The notes: generated from the sequence alone by a model not told the origin. A stretch of DNA of 64,000 nucleotides from Methanocorpusculum sp. UBA424 (GCA_002498375.1 DAHC01000015.1:62001-126000); one strand, 5' to 3'. Counted from the stretch's first letter, positions 53,226 through 62,176 are shown. Numbers and translations are program-made.

Positions 53226-53876
53226 CTAAAATCCTGCTTTGCTGAGGTATTCCTCGGTTATCACGCACTTCTGCGGCTCATTTTTCTGTCTTTTGGCAAT
53301 GAACCGTTCGACGTATTTTCCAATCATATCACACTCCAGATTTACTGCATCTCCTTGCGATTTCATGAGAAGAGTGGTGGATTTTTCCGTGTGGGGAATG
53401 ATTGCAACGCTGAATGAATCCTGCGTTACGGCAGCCACGGTCAGACTGATCCCGTCGACCGCGATGGATCCTTTCTCAACGATGTATTTGAGTATCTCCG
53501 GACCTGCAGTAAACGTGATCCAGACAGTTCGCTCATCCCGGCGGATCGTGGAAATTATGCCTGTTCCGTCAACATGCCCCGTGACAATGTGTCCTCCGAA
53601 GCGGCCGTTTGCGGACATGGCACGTTCGAGATTCACGGAACTTCCGGTTCTGAGAGCTCCAAGCGAGGTTCGTGCGAGTGTTTCGCTCGTGGTGTCGGCA
53701 TCGAAACTTTGCCGGTTCAGTCCGCTTACGGTAAGACACACACCGTTTACAGCAACGCTGTCTCCCAACTTCAGGTCTTCAAAAATCCTGTTTCCCTGAA
53801 TGGAAAGGACAGAGGAGTTTTGACCTTTCATGATTCTGGTCACAGTTCCAATCTCTTCTACAATTCCGGTGAACAT
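53226..53876 (-). CDS. ribE: Riboflavin synthase, bacterial type (alpha subunit)
   Basis: 216 residues. MFTGIVEEIGTV opens the first of two lumazine-binding repeats; the second is seen around GHIVTGHVDGTG. This is the bacterial/eukaryal trimeric riboflavin synthase, not the archaeal RibC that is related to lumazine synthase. It converts two lumazines to riboflavin and a pyrimidine returned to the pathway. It leads the ribE-ribB-ribH unit. I saw no FMN riboswitch in the short upstream region. The gene is probably of bacterial origin. Confidence 0.95.
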   Translation of the reverse strand: MFTGIVEEIGTVTRIMKGQNSSVLSIQGNRIFEDLKLGDSVAVNGVCLTVSGLNRQSFDADTTSETLARTSLGALRTGSSVNLERAMSANGRFGGHIVTGHVDGTGIISTIRRDERTVWITFTAGPEILKYIVEKGSIAVDGISLTVAAVTQDSFSVAIIPHTEKSTTLLMKSQGDAVNLECDMIGKYVERFIAKRQKNEPQKCVITEEYLSKAGF

Positions 53877-54030
53877 GATTATTTACTCCTGTGCAGGTTG
53901 AACCAGCCTTAGTATTTATTCGACTCGTACACATATAATCATTCCTCTATTTGAGTTGCCAATCAAAAATGAGTTGAGTTAATCTGACAGCACCATGGAT
54001 TTATAGGCGGTCACTTCCTTCATACTACTC

Positions 54031-54204
54031 ATGACACAGAATATAGAGGACATCCTGCATGCTGAAGAGATTGGGACAACGATCTCCTGCGGCAAAGCAC
54101 ATATGATCGCTGAAAAATATCAGATTCCTCTAACCGAGATCGGCAGCTGGTGTATGAAAAACAACATCAAGATATCTCACTGCATGCTTGGCTGCTTCAA
54201 ATAA
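54031..54204 (+). CDS. Small cysteine-containing protein beside the FdhA-like gene
   Basis: 57 residues. It begins MTQNIEDILHAEEIG and ends HCMLGCFK, with cysteines at 20, 41, 51 and 55. The middle (AEKYQIPLTEIGSWCMKNNIKI) reads like a small helical fold. The C-terminal CxLGCF pattern recalls small proteins I have seen near methanogen molybdoenzyme genes, but I cannot name a family. Its last 8 bp overlap the end of the convergent fdhA-like gene. An AT-rich region lies upstream. A real gene is likely from its composition. Confidence 0.6.
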   Translation: MTQNIEDILHAEEIGTTISCGKAHMIAEKYQIPLTEIGSWCMKNNIKISHCMLGCFK

Positions 54205-56221
54205 TTTTCCGGATCCGCACCGGCTGCATACGGGCGGCAGCATCCAGCGACGTATTCTGGATCAGGTCTCTGCTCTGTGCATCCACATAATGTGACGGCA
54301 TAAACACCGTTTTTTCCAGAATCTCATCAGTGATTCTGACAGTTCCAGAAAAAATCTCGTCTTTGGTTTCGATCTCCACCCTGTCCCCCCCGCTGATCCC
54401 TAGTTCTTTTGCATCCTTTGGGTGGATCTCGATCCAGTTTGCCGTCTGCGTACTGCTCCGGGTCATCTTCCCGGTATCCCAGTGGAAGATGCACCTCCCC
54501 ATAGAAAACAGAAACGGAAACTCAGGCGTCGTATCTTCGCAGGTTCGCGTCCACTCCGCAGGAATGAACCGGGCTTTCCCGTTTACCGTGGCAAATTTTT
54601 CGGCATAGAGCTGCTCACTTCCTGCTTCAGTGATTGGCCACTGCATACCTTCCGGCCGCCCGACTTCATCGTATGTCATCCCGGAATAGATCGGGGTCAT
54701 CCGCACGATCTCGGCAAAGATCTCTCCGTATGATCTCCAGGGAAACTGCTCTGCATATCCCATCTTTTCTGCAAGGAGCGTGAGGATCTCCCAATCCTGC
54801 TTTGCCTCCCCGATCCCCTCCTGAGCTTTCTGCAGCCGCTGGACGCGGCGTTCCGTATTCGTCTGGGTTCCGTCCCTTTCTGCAAAACATACTGCCGGCA
54901 AAATGACATCAGCAAACTCTGCAGTCTCATTTAGAAAAATATCCTGAACCACCACGAACTCCAGATGAGAAAATGCCTCCCGTGACTGGGTCAGGTCGGA
55001 GCTTGAAAGCACGGGATTCTCGCCGAGAACGTACATGGCTTTGATCTCGCCCGTGTTCTTCTGCAGACGATCCATCATCTCCGTACTGTCGAGTCCGCGG
55101 GTCGGTCCGGCGATCCCGTCTGTAAACTTCCATTCCCGGGAGAAAAATGCGTGGGCTTTCGGATCATCGACCCGCTGATATCCCGTAAAGTATTCGGGGA
55201 GGATCCCCATATCGCAGGCCCCCTGGATGTTGTTCTGTCCCCGAAGGGGGGATACGCCGGCTCCTTTCTTTCCGATGTTTCCGGTTAAGAGCTGAAGATT
55301 AGCAATGGCATGAATGACGTCATCCCCGTTCCCGAATTTCGTGACTCCGGTTGAATAGATGATTGTGCATGCTTTTGCCGAAGATATCCATTCCGCGGCC
55401 TGGAGGATCGCCTCGGGAGAGACGCCTGTTGCCTTGGAGACATGGTCGAGATCGTAGGCCGGTTGTATGATCCGGTCATAAAATGCCGGATACCCCTCTG
55501 TCCGTGCTGCGATGAATCCGGCATCTTCCCAATGGTTTTTGCAGATTACCTGCATTATCCCATTCAAAAGGGCAACATCCGAGCCGTTGAAGAACTGCAG
55601 GTTCAGATCAGCGGTCGAGCCGGTGAACGTCTTCCGCGGATCCGCACAGATATATTTGGCGCCCTTCTGCTGGGCCATAATGATCGCCCGCCCAATCAGG
55701 GGGAACTGACGAAACACGTTTGAGCCGAGAACGAGAATACAGTCTGCTTCTGCGATATCCGAGATACTATTCGTCATTGCGGGATACCCGAACGAATCGA
55801 TGAGGGGCTGGACGGTCGATGTGTGGGACAGACGTTCGCAATGATCGATATTGTTGGTTTTTAGGACGCCGCGTGCGAACTTCATCATCACATAGTTGTC
55901 TTCGTTGGAGACACGCGGGGAGGAAAGGATCCCGATTTCTGAAGGGAGATACGTTTTCAGTCGGTCCGCCGTATAGGTTAGTGCCTCTTCCCAGGAGACT
56001 GTTTCAAGAATCCCCTTCCTTCTTATCATGGGATGCGTGAGACGATCCGGCGAGTTGACGAACTCGGCGGCGGAGAGACCGCGGGCACAGAGTTTACCGG
56101 CGTTTACCGGGGATCTTGGGTAGGGATGCACACCACGGACCCGCCCGTCTGCTGCTGCTAGCAAGAGGCTGCATCCTGTTCCGCAGTAGGGACAGATGGT
56201 TCGGATCAGACGAACATCCAT
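54197..56221 (-). CDS. Formate dehydrogenase alpha subunit-like molybdopterin oxidoreductase
   Basis: 674 residues. The [4Fe-4S] cysteines are C10, C13, C17 (CPYCGTGC) and C45 (GKLCARG). The molybdopterin domains follow, with GVSPLRGQNNIQGACDMG carrying the Arg of formate dehydrogenases. The metal-ligand position, normally Cys or Sec in a CxRLC/U-H motif, reads DHCERLSH, with Ser132 encoded by TCC at 55826-55828. The neighbouring His133 is conserved. No fdhB is adjacent. It may act on formate with changed metal ligation, on another substrate, or be inactive. Architecture is clear; activity is not. Confidence 0.85.
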   Translation of the reverse strand: MDVRLIRTICPYCGTGCSLLLAAADGRVRGVHPYPRSPVNAGKLCARGLSAAEFVNSPDRLTHPMIRRKGILETVSWEEALTYTADRLKTYLPSEIGILSSPRVSNEDNYVMMKFARGVLKTNNIDHCERLSHTSTVQPLIDSFGYPAMTNSISDIAEADCILVLGSNVFRQFPLIGRAIIMAQQKGAKYICADPRKTFTGSTADLNLQFFNGSDVALLNGIMQVICKNHWEDAGFIAARTEGYPAFYDRIIQPAYDLDHVSKATGVSPEAILQAAEWISSAKACTIIYSTGVTKFGNGDDVIHAIANLQLLTGNIGKKGAGVSPLRGQNNIQGACDMGILPEYFTGYQRVDDPKAHAFFSREWKFTDGIAGPTRGLDSTEMMDRLQKNTGEIKAMYVLGENPVLSSSDLTQSREAFSHLEFVVVQDIFLNETAEFADVILPAVCFAERDGTQTNTERRVQRLQKAQEGIGEAKQDWEILTLLAEKMGYAEQFPWRSYGEIFAEIVRMTPIYSGMTYDEVGRPEGMQWPITEAGSEQLYAEKFATVNGKARFIPAEWTRTCEDTTPEFPFLFSMGRCIFHWDTGKMTRSSTQTANWIEIHPKDAKELGISGGDRVEIETKDEIFSGTVRITDEILEKTVFMPSHYVDAQSRDLIQNTSLDAAARMQPVRIRKII

Positions 56222-56334
56222 GTTGGTTATGTAAGTATGTGCGGATGAGTGATATTATTCTTTATCCGTGGGAAGCAAAACGATCTCTTCCCGTACCCGA
56301 TCCATTCATAATTCCTCATGTCCAATATGTATCC

Positions 56335-56653
56335 GCGTGAGAGGGAGCACACGGCTGACGGTGGTCAATTCGAGACCGCTGAGGAAAGTCCTCCCACCAC
56401 TCAGGTACACAGCCGTACGCAAGTACGGGTGGCGAGAGTCACAGCTCTGGAACAGAAACGACACGTCCTCTTCTGAGCAATGAAACAGCAGGTGAAGCTG
56501 TTGAGCGTCGAGGCTGAGGGACCGATGGAACGGCGAATCTCTGTGGGTGCAAGTTGGAACAGGGTCGATACGGGTGCCTGACCCAATGATCCGGGTACAA
56601 CGCTAAGCCGAATGCCGTAAAAACAGGAGGAGGCTTATCACTCCGACTCACGC
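56335..56653 (+). ncRNA. rnpB: RNase P RNA (archaeal type A)
   Basis: The ends GCGTGAG (56335-56341) and CTCACGC (56647-56653) pair as helix P1. The universally conserved GAGGAAAGTCC is at 56381-56391, ACAGAAACG at 56452-56460, GGGTGCAAGTTGGAACAGGG in the second half, and the 3' core GGAGGCTTAT near 56629-56638. The overall length of about 320 nt suits archaeal type A RNA. It processes the 5' ends of tRNA precursors. A TATA-like TTCATAATT lies about 25 nt upstream. Confidence 0.93.
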
Positions 56654-56721
56654 ATCTTCTTCTTTTGGTCCATTTCCGGTATCACTAAATAGCTTTGGCG
56701 CCGATTAAAGTCTGATTAAAC

Positions 56722-57207
56722 ATGGGAGGCAATTTTGAGTGTACACAGTGCGGGCTTTGCTGTCTTGGGATCGGGGAGATCGTCAGAATGGACAAACAAC
56801 TCTCCCAGTACGGGTTTGTCGTAAAAAACGAAGTCGTCAGGGAGATGCGTCAGGCCCTCATCACGCCGGAATACCGGGAACTGTTTGATAACGATCACTC
56901 CGTTCAGGAGGAAAACAAATCTGCCTGTTTTTTTGTCCGGCGAAAGCCCGACGGCAAATATGTCTGCACCATCCATCCGTACCGCCTCTTCATCTGTAAA
57001 GACTATCACTGCTGCGCTGCCCGGATCTGGAAAGGCGGCGAGGAACAAGGCCGGGTCAAAGGCCGCGTCTCGCTCGTCACGAAAGACGAGGAACTCCAAG
57101 GGATATGGCGGGAAAACGTCCAGAAACATCCTGATCCGTCCCGCGAATACATCGCGTCCGTGATGGGGGAACACGGCTATTCTATTCTGTTCTATGACGG
57201 TGAATGA
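56722..57207 (+). CDS. YkgJ family zinc/iron-chelating cluster protein
   Basis: 161 residues. CTQCGLCCLG (residues 7-16) and later CTIHPYRLFICKDYHCC match the CxxCxxCC layout of the YkgJ (UPF0153) family, thought to bind Zn or an Fe-S cluster. The rest is helical. Function unknown. Its end overlaps the start of the next gene by 14 bp, which suggests coupled expression. Confidence 0.85.
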   Translation: MGGNFECTQCGLCCLGIGEIVRMDKQLSQYGFVVKNEVVREMRQALITPEYRELFDNDHSVQEENKSACFFVRRKPDGKYVCTIHPYRLFICKDYHCCAARIWKGGEEQGRVKGRVSLVTKDEELQGIWRENVQKHPDPSREYIASVMGEHGYSILFYDGE

Positions 57208-57451
57208 GATCCCCGTAAAAGACGGCGTTCTTGTCTGCACCGACGGACGGACCGTCAGCCCGGAAAAATGCCGGATGTGCATGCATTCCCGCTACTTCGT
57301 GATCGACGGAAAACAGGAACGATCGCCGGCTCTCGCCTTATGTCAGGTCGAACGGGTCACCACAATGCCCGACATTCCCCGCTCGACGGCGGTCGGCTGT
57401 GCGGAAAGGCGTGGAGACGGATTCCACAACGTCTCGAATATCTTCTCCTGA
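57194..57451 (+). CDS. Small cysteine-containing protein, coupled to the YkgJ gene
   Basis: 85 residues with four to five cysteines, including CTDGRTVSPEKCRMCMHSRYF near residues 15-35, a likely metal site. No family recognised. It overlaps the YkgJ-like gene, so the two may act together. It converges on the next gene, whose stop is 2 bp away. Confidence 0.6.
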   Translation: MTVNEIPVKDGVLVCTDGRTVSPEKCRMCMHSRYFVIDGKQERSPALALCQVERVTTMPDIPRSTAVGCAERRGDGFHNVSNIFS

Positions 57452-57453
57452 AT

Positions 57454-57849
57454 CTAGGACCCGGCAGGCTTCACGCCGGTGATCCGTTCGATTTCGGCGC
57501 ATGCTTTATTCAGATCGTCCATATAACAGCCGACCGATTCCTTGAACCCTGCATAGCCGTACACTGACTTCAGAGCGAACCCAAGTGCCCGGTCGCCGTC
57601 CTCCTCGGCGATCCTTCTTAGGAAGTAGACGATCATCTGGTCCCCGCCGGACTGCTTGAAGATCCTGCCGTACCGCATATGGATATACATCGAGAAAAAT
57701 ACCTTGATCGTTTCCGGGCTCTGCTCGATGATCCCGGCCAGCTTTTCTGCAGCCTTGTTCGGTGCGACCTCTTCCCGATACACCAGTCTTGATACGAGAT
57801 AGATCTTCTCGAGATCCTCCTCGCTCCACACAAAATCCTCAGCAGCCAT
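57454..57849 (-). CDS. Helical protein of unknown function, possibly McrA/HNH-associated type
   Basis: 131 residues, mostly helical. The pattern AAEKLAGIIEQSPETIKVFF, RYGRIFKQ, YFLRRIAEEDGDRALGFALK followed by YGYAGF resembles the helical domain found before HNH nucleases in some restriction proteins, but here it stands alone. I do not claim a nuclease. It runs opposite to its neighbours and is monocistronic. Confidence 0.55.
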   Translation of the reverse strand: MAAEDFVWSEEDLEKIYLVSRLVYREEVAPNKAAEKLAGIIEQSPETIKVFFSMYIHMRYGRIFKQSGGDQMIVYFLRRIAEEDGDRALGFALKSVYGYAGFKESVGCYMDDLNKACAEIERITGVKPAGS

Positions 57850-57936
57850 TAATATCTATGTAGTGGGCTCTGCCCGATATATCTTTTGACTCTCGATTCG
57901 ATATCCCTAAGTATTTCCGGGTGAGATGTGTATTCC

Positions 57937-58623
57937 ATGCAGACTCTGTTGTCCACCCCGTTCAAAGCCGTTCTCTTTGATATGGACAATACTCTTTTCG
58001 ATTTCGTGGAGGCAATGAAAAAGGGCTGCGATGCGGCCGCCGCTTCGGTCGGGGAAGGGACCGGGGACGAACTTTTGAGCTATTATCTGCGGTGGAAGTA
58101 TCATTTCGAGGACCACACGAATCTCCAGGATTTCATGATGGCCCACAACCGCTTTTCGGTGGAAAAATACTTCGAGGCGGTCGGCGCGTTCGACGAGGCA
58201 AAGATGAACTGCCTGACGGCATACCCGGGAATCGAAGGTGTCCTGACCGGTCTGCGGGATGCGGGATACAGTCTCGGGGTCGTGACGGATGCGTTCTCCT
58301 ACGCGGCCGAACTGCGTCTCGAACATCTGGGTCTGAAGTCCTACTTCGATGTGGTCGTCGGATACGACACGACCGGCTACAAAAAACCGCATCACGCTCC
58401 CTTCGAATGCGCCCTCGATCTTCTCGGACTTTCCGCCCACGAGGCTGCCTATGTCGGCGACTCGATACGGCGTGACATCGAACCGGTCAGATCTCTCGGC
58501 ATGACGGCTGTATATGCGAAGTACGGGGACCGAAACTTTTTTGATCATCCCTCCCTTGCCTGCCCGCAGAAAGTACTCGTAGCGGACACGCCGGCTGATA
58601 TTCTGCGGCTTTTACGACCATAA
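57937..58623 (+). CDS. HAD-superfamily hydrolase
   Basis: 228 residues from the ATG at 57937; a GTG nine bases upstream is possible. Motif I is LFDMDNTLFD, motif II is VVTDAFS, the Lys motif is GYKKPHHAPF, and motif IV is YVGDSIRRDIEP. A helical cap domain lies between motifs I and II. It should be a small-molecule phosphatase of the 2-haloacid-dehalogenase-like type. The substrate is unknown. It is followed 37 bp later by a metallo-beta-lactamase-fold gene. Confidence 0.85.
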   Translation: MQTLLSTPFKAVLFDMDNTLFDFVEAMKKGCDAAAASVGEGTGDELLSYYLRWKYHFEDHTNLQDFMMAHNRFSVEKYFEAVGAFDEAKMNCLTAYPGIEGVLTGLRDAGYSLGVVTDAFSYAAELRLEHLGLKSYFDVVVGYDTTGYKKPHHAPFECALDLLGLSAHEAAYVGDSIRRDIEPVRSLGMTAVYAKYGDRNFFDHPSLACPQKVLVADTPADILRLLRP

Positions 58624-58660
58624 ATATAGTAATGCTTCATTGCCAATATGATAAAAACAC

Positions 58661-59695
58661 ATGATGCTTGATACAGATTTTTTAGCACGTATCGCTCCTT
58701 ATATTGAACCCCTCACGGCCGAGGAACGTGCCGAATATATTGCGGAAGGCGAGGTGTCGGTAAAGATCCGGGAGAGGGAAGGGATTTCCCCGAAGGATTA
58801 TCTCCAGCTGGTGGAAAATATCGGCCTCTATCTTGGTAAGACGACCGGCGAAGGCTTCGAGTCGAATTATCAGAAGATCCCGCTTGAAAACGGCAAGACT
58901 CTGCTCGTCATCCAGCTGCCGGGCGGCGGCAATCTGAATGTGTTTCTGACCCCCGAGGGCAAAATGATTCTCGATACGGGGTACGGCTGCTATTATAATG
59001 ACTGCGAGCGAATGCTTCGTGCCGTTGGCGCCGGGGATTTTTCGGATGTGAAGTTCGTGGTCTGTACGCACGGCGATGCGGATCACTGCGGGGCGTCGGG
59101 GTATTTCCCGGTTACGCCGGTGATGCATCCGGTGACAAAAGCTCTTCTCGAGAGCGGAACCCGCGGCTATGCATCGCCGAACGGCCGCGAGATCTTAGAG
59201 AAGTTCTATACGACGACCATCAACACCTACTCCCGCATGAACGTGCCGGAAACGGTCGAGTACTGTAAGACTGAGCAGGTTGGCAAACGCGGGCTTTTTC
59301 CGGTCATCGATTCGTTTTCGTTTGCGGATATGCAGTTCGAGGTGTGGGCAAGTCTCGGGGGCCACATTGCGGGTCAGATCTTTTTGTATGAGCCGCGCGA
59401 GGGACTGCTTTTCACAAGCGACGCGCTGCTGAACTTTGCCACACTCTCCAAGGCGCGTGCGGATTACAGTTCGATCGCCGATTCGATGATCGGATCGGTG
59501 AACGTGAACAGTGAGACGGCCAGAATCGAGAGACGCGAACTTATGCGGATTGCCAAAGAGTTTGACGAGGAACAAAAAGCCGCCGGCAAACGGCTTTTGA
59601 TCTGCTGCGGCCATGGGGCAGTCTCTATTTTGGATGAGAACGGGATGCTTTCGCCGTACAGCGAGCCGCTTTATTACTCGGCAGGTTCCTGCTGA
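58661..59695 (+). CDS. Metallo-beta-lactamase-fold protein
   Basis: 344 residues. TPEGKMILDTGYG precedes the metal motif CTHGDADHCGASG (the family T-H-x-D-x-D-H), and SLGGHIAGQIFLYEPREG with FTSDALL supplies the further ligands. The N-terminal 70 residues are an added helical part. It may hydrolyse a phosphate or thioester-type substrate, or belong to a flavodiiron-like or glyoxalase II-like branch; nothing decides. No flavodoxin domain is fused. Confidence 0.82.
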   Translation: MMLDTDFLARIAPYIEPLTAEERAEYIAEGEVSVKIREREGISPKDYLQLVENIGLYLGKTTGEGFESNYQKIPLENGKTLLVIQLPGGGNLNVFLTPEGKMILDTGYGCYYNDCERMLRAVGAGDFSDVKFVVCTHGDADHCGASGYFPVTPVMHPVTKALLESGTRGYASPNGREILEKFYTTTINTYSRMNVPETVEYCKTEQVGKRGLFPVIDSFSFADMQFEVWASLGGHIAGQIFLYEPREGLLFTSDALLNFATLSKARADYSSIADSMIGSVNVNSETARIERRELMRIAKEFDEEQKAAGKRLLICCGHGAVSILDENGMLSPYSEPLYYSAGSC

Positions 59696-59841
59696 TCTCT
59701 TTTTTTCGACGTTCCCATGGTTTTTTTTCGGCTCGAGAACGGCAGGGTATCTTCGTTTATATATCTTCATGTGGTTTATATGGGTGGTGGAAATTCCTGC
59801 CATTATGTAAAACATATTATACTATTGCACCTTACTATTAG

Positions 59842-60090
59842 TAAGCGAGTTTAAACAGCCCGCGAGATAGATTGCGGCAGCTTCGGTTGCCGGCACAGAT
59901 CCAAGGATGCGTTCAAGCATTCTGATACCAACAGAGTTCACCACCTGCCTGGTTAATCCAGAATAAACACCACACCAACAGAATTTTTCATACACAAGGG
60001 GGTGAATCCAACCCGCGAAAGTACCCCATGCTTTCGCCAGGCACGGCCGAAAGGCTGTGCCATTCCTCCTAAACCAGTTATAAAAAAAGT
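59842..60090 (+). ncRNA. Possible structured RNA between convergent genes
   Basis: The 420-bp gap after the metallo-beta-lactamase gene has no convincing protein. It contains four compact hairpins: CGGCAGC-TTCG-GTTGCCG (59875-59892), GGGT/ACCC (60000-60014), GCGAAAG/CTTTCGC (60015-60037), and GCACGGCC-GAAA-GGCTGTGC (60041-60060). UUCG and GAAA tetraloops are typical of stable RNA. A TATA-like run (ATTATACTA near 59815) and a T tract after 60080 could bound it. A 40-codon minus-strand frame (59822-59944) overlaps it, so gene debris is an alternative. No known family recognised. Confidence 0.35.
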
Positions 60091-60115
60091 GTTTTTGCCG
60101 GCGTCACTCTGTATC

Positions 60116-62176
60116 TTACTTTTCTTCCCCGTCCTTTTCCGTAAAGAGCAGCGTCATCGCCGCGATATCATCACGGTTACCGATCACCACAACCGTATCT
60201 CCCTCCTCAAGGACCGTATCTCCGTCCGGCGAAACGATCGCATCCTGTCGTCCCGCCCGCCGCACCGCGATCACCGACACGCCGTAATTCATCCTCAGAT
60301 GCAGATCACACAGCCGTTTACCTGCGCAGTCACAATCTTTCCCGACCCGGATCTGTTCCACATACGACTTCTCCGTCGAGATAACCTCATCCGCATGCTT
60401 CGCCTTCAGCCGGATCGCATCCAGGACCCCTCCGCCGTTCTTCTGCTCTGAAACCGGCGGCTTGCCCCCTCCGGTCCCGTCGAGATACTCATTATACACC
60501 TCGCTTCTCACCTGCTGCGAATACATCTCCAGTTCCTGCACCGGGATCTGCTGATTAGCCAGGATTCTCCGGAAGATCTGCAGAGCCGCCTCCTTCTCAT
60601 CCACGATCACTTCATCAGCTCCCAGCCGGTAAAGCTCGTTCGTCTCCGAGATATATCTCGACCGGGTAATGATCGAGATCTTCGGATTCATCCGGCGTGC
60701 GGTCGTCACGATCGCCTTGATAGACTCCATGATCGGGATCGAGATCACGATCGTCTGAGCTTTATCGATCCCTGCAAACTCCAGATTACACTCACGGGAC
60801 GCATCGCCGTAGACGATATTCTCCCCCCGTTTCTTTTCTTTTGCCACCGTTTCCGCATTCATCTCCAGGATGATGTAAGGGATCCCCATCTTTTTGAGGG
60901 CGCGGGACACATACCTGCCGCCAAGCCCGTAACCGACAATGATCACATGTCTATCCAGATCCGTTTCTCCCGGAATGCAGAAATCGTCGAAGTTCCTGTG
61001 TTTTTCCGGAAGACGGCTGGTGATCTTGCCGGCGATCCACGGCCCGGCCGCCACATAAAACGGCGTGATCGCCATCGTCACGATCGACATCGCCAGAAAC
61101 ACCTGATACATATTCTGGGTCAAAAGGCCGGCTGCAAGTCCCGTCGAACCTAAAATAAACGAGAACTCTCCAACCTGAGATAGACCGATAGCAGACAGGA
61201 TGGCTGCTCCGGCAGAGATCCCGATCACCTTCACAGAAACGATGTTGATCAGCGTCTTTCCCAGAAGGAGCAGAACGGAAACCACGGCAATCAGCAGAAG
61301 ATGCTCGCTCAGATACGTCAGATTGAGCATCATGCCGATCGAAACAAAGAAGAAACTCGTCAGCAGATCGCGGATCGGCATGATCTGACCGATCACTTCA
61401 TGACTGTAATCGGAACCGGAAATGGCAACGCCTGCAAGAAACGCTCCAAGAGCGATCGAAACTCCGGTCAGAGACATCACCCAGGCGATACCGAGGCATA
61501 TCAGCACGACCGCCATAACGAAAAGTTCACTGCTTCTCGTCAGTGTCACCCTTTCAAGGAACTTCGGGACCAGATAGATGGCCGCGATCAGAATCACCGC
61601 CAGGAGCCCCATACCGATAAAAAAGTTCAGTAAGGATCCGGCAAGATCGGTCTCTGAGTTTCCGGCAAGGAGAGGCACGAGCATCATCATCGGCACAACG
61701 TTCAGATCCTGAAATATCAGCAGTCCTAGCGCGATCTTCCCGTGCTGGGTATCGATCTCCCCGGACTTCTGATAGATATTCATGATGATCGCGGTTGACG
61801 AGTGTGCTACCAGAAATCCGATGAACAGCGCAACGCTTGAGCTGAATCCTGCGGCAACCATAACCAGCCAGACAACTCCTGTCGTCAGAATGAGCTGGAG
61901 ACCTCCGCCTATCAGGACGATTTTCTTCATCGAAAGCAGATTTTTCAGCGGGATCTCCAGTCCGATGGTGAACATCAGAAGAATCACGCCGAGCTCTGCG
62001 AGCAGGGAAACCTGTTCTTCGGTGATCAGGTGCAGGCCAAACGGCCCTACAATAACGCCGGTTATGAAATACCCAATAATAAATGGAATGCGGAGTCGTT
62101 TCCCGACAAGTAAAACCGCGATCGCGCAGGTAAGCACGATCACGACTGCCATGATCAATTCTATATATTCCTCCAT
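60116..62176 (-). CDS. CPA2-family cation:proton antiporter with RCK domains (KefB-like)
   Basis: 686 residues. About 12 membrane helices fill residues 1-390, starting PFIIGYFITGVIVGPFGLHL, with acidic residues expected in ion transport. A Rossmann RCK_N domain starts at VIIVGYGLGGRYVSRAL (near residue 410) and an RCK_C domain ends the protein (VISTEKSYVEQIRVG, YGVSVIAVRR, LEEGDTVVVIGN). It would exchange K+ or Na+ for protons under control of a nucleotide or ion bound to the RCK part. A broken copy of its N-terminus lies immediately upstream. Confidence 0.9.
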   Translation of the reverse strand: MEEYIELIMAVVIVLTCAIAVLLVGKRLRIPFIIGYFITGVIVGPFGLHLITEEQVSLLAELGVILLMFTIGLEIPLKNLLSMKKIVLIGGGLQLILTTGVVWLVMVAAGFSSSVALFIGFLVAHSSTAIIMNIYQKSGEIDTQHGKIALGLLIFQDLNVVPMMMLVPLLAGNSETDLAGSLLNFFIGMGLLAVILIAAIYLVPKFLERVTLTRSSELFVMAVVLICLGIAWVMSLTGVSIALGAFLAGVAISGSDYSHEVIGQIMPIRDLLTSFFFVSIGMMLNLTYLSEHLLLIAVVSVLLLLGKTLINIVSVKVIGISAGAAILSAIGLSQVGEFSFILGSTGLAAGLLTQNMYQVFLAMSIVTMAITPFYVAAGPWIAGKITSRLPEKHRNFDDFCIPGETDLDRHVIIVGYGLGGRYVSRALKKMGIPYIILEMNAETVAKEKKRGENIVYGDASRECNLEFAGIDKAQTIVISIPIMESIKAIVTTARRMNPKISIITRSRYISETNELYRLGADEVIVDEKEAALQIFRRILANQQIPVQELEMYSQQVRSEVYNEYLDGTGGGKPPVSEQKNGGGVLDAIRLKAKHADEVISTEKSYVEQIRVGKDCDCAGKRLCDLHLRMNYGVSVIAVRRAGRQDAIVSPDGDTVLEEGDTVVVIGNRDDIAAMTLLFTEKDGEEK

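Noticed and set aside
55820..55835. Selenocysteine (TGA) in the FdhA-like gene
   Set aside because: The codon at the ligand position is TCC on the coding strand, and the frame is open without internal stops.
60002..60451. Open frame of 149 codons over the end of the antiporter
   Set aside because: It begins in the hairpin-rich spacer and continues antisense to the RCK_C domain, with no coding character of its own.
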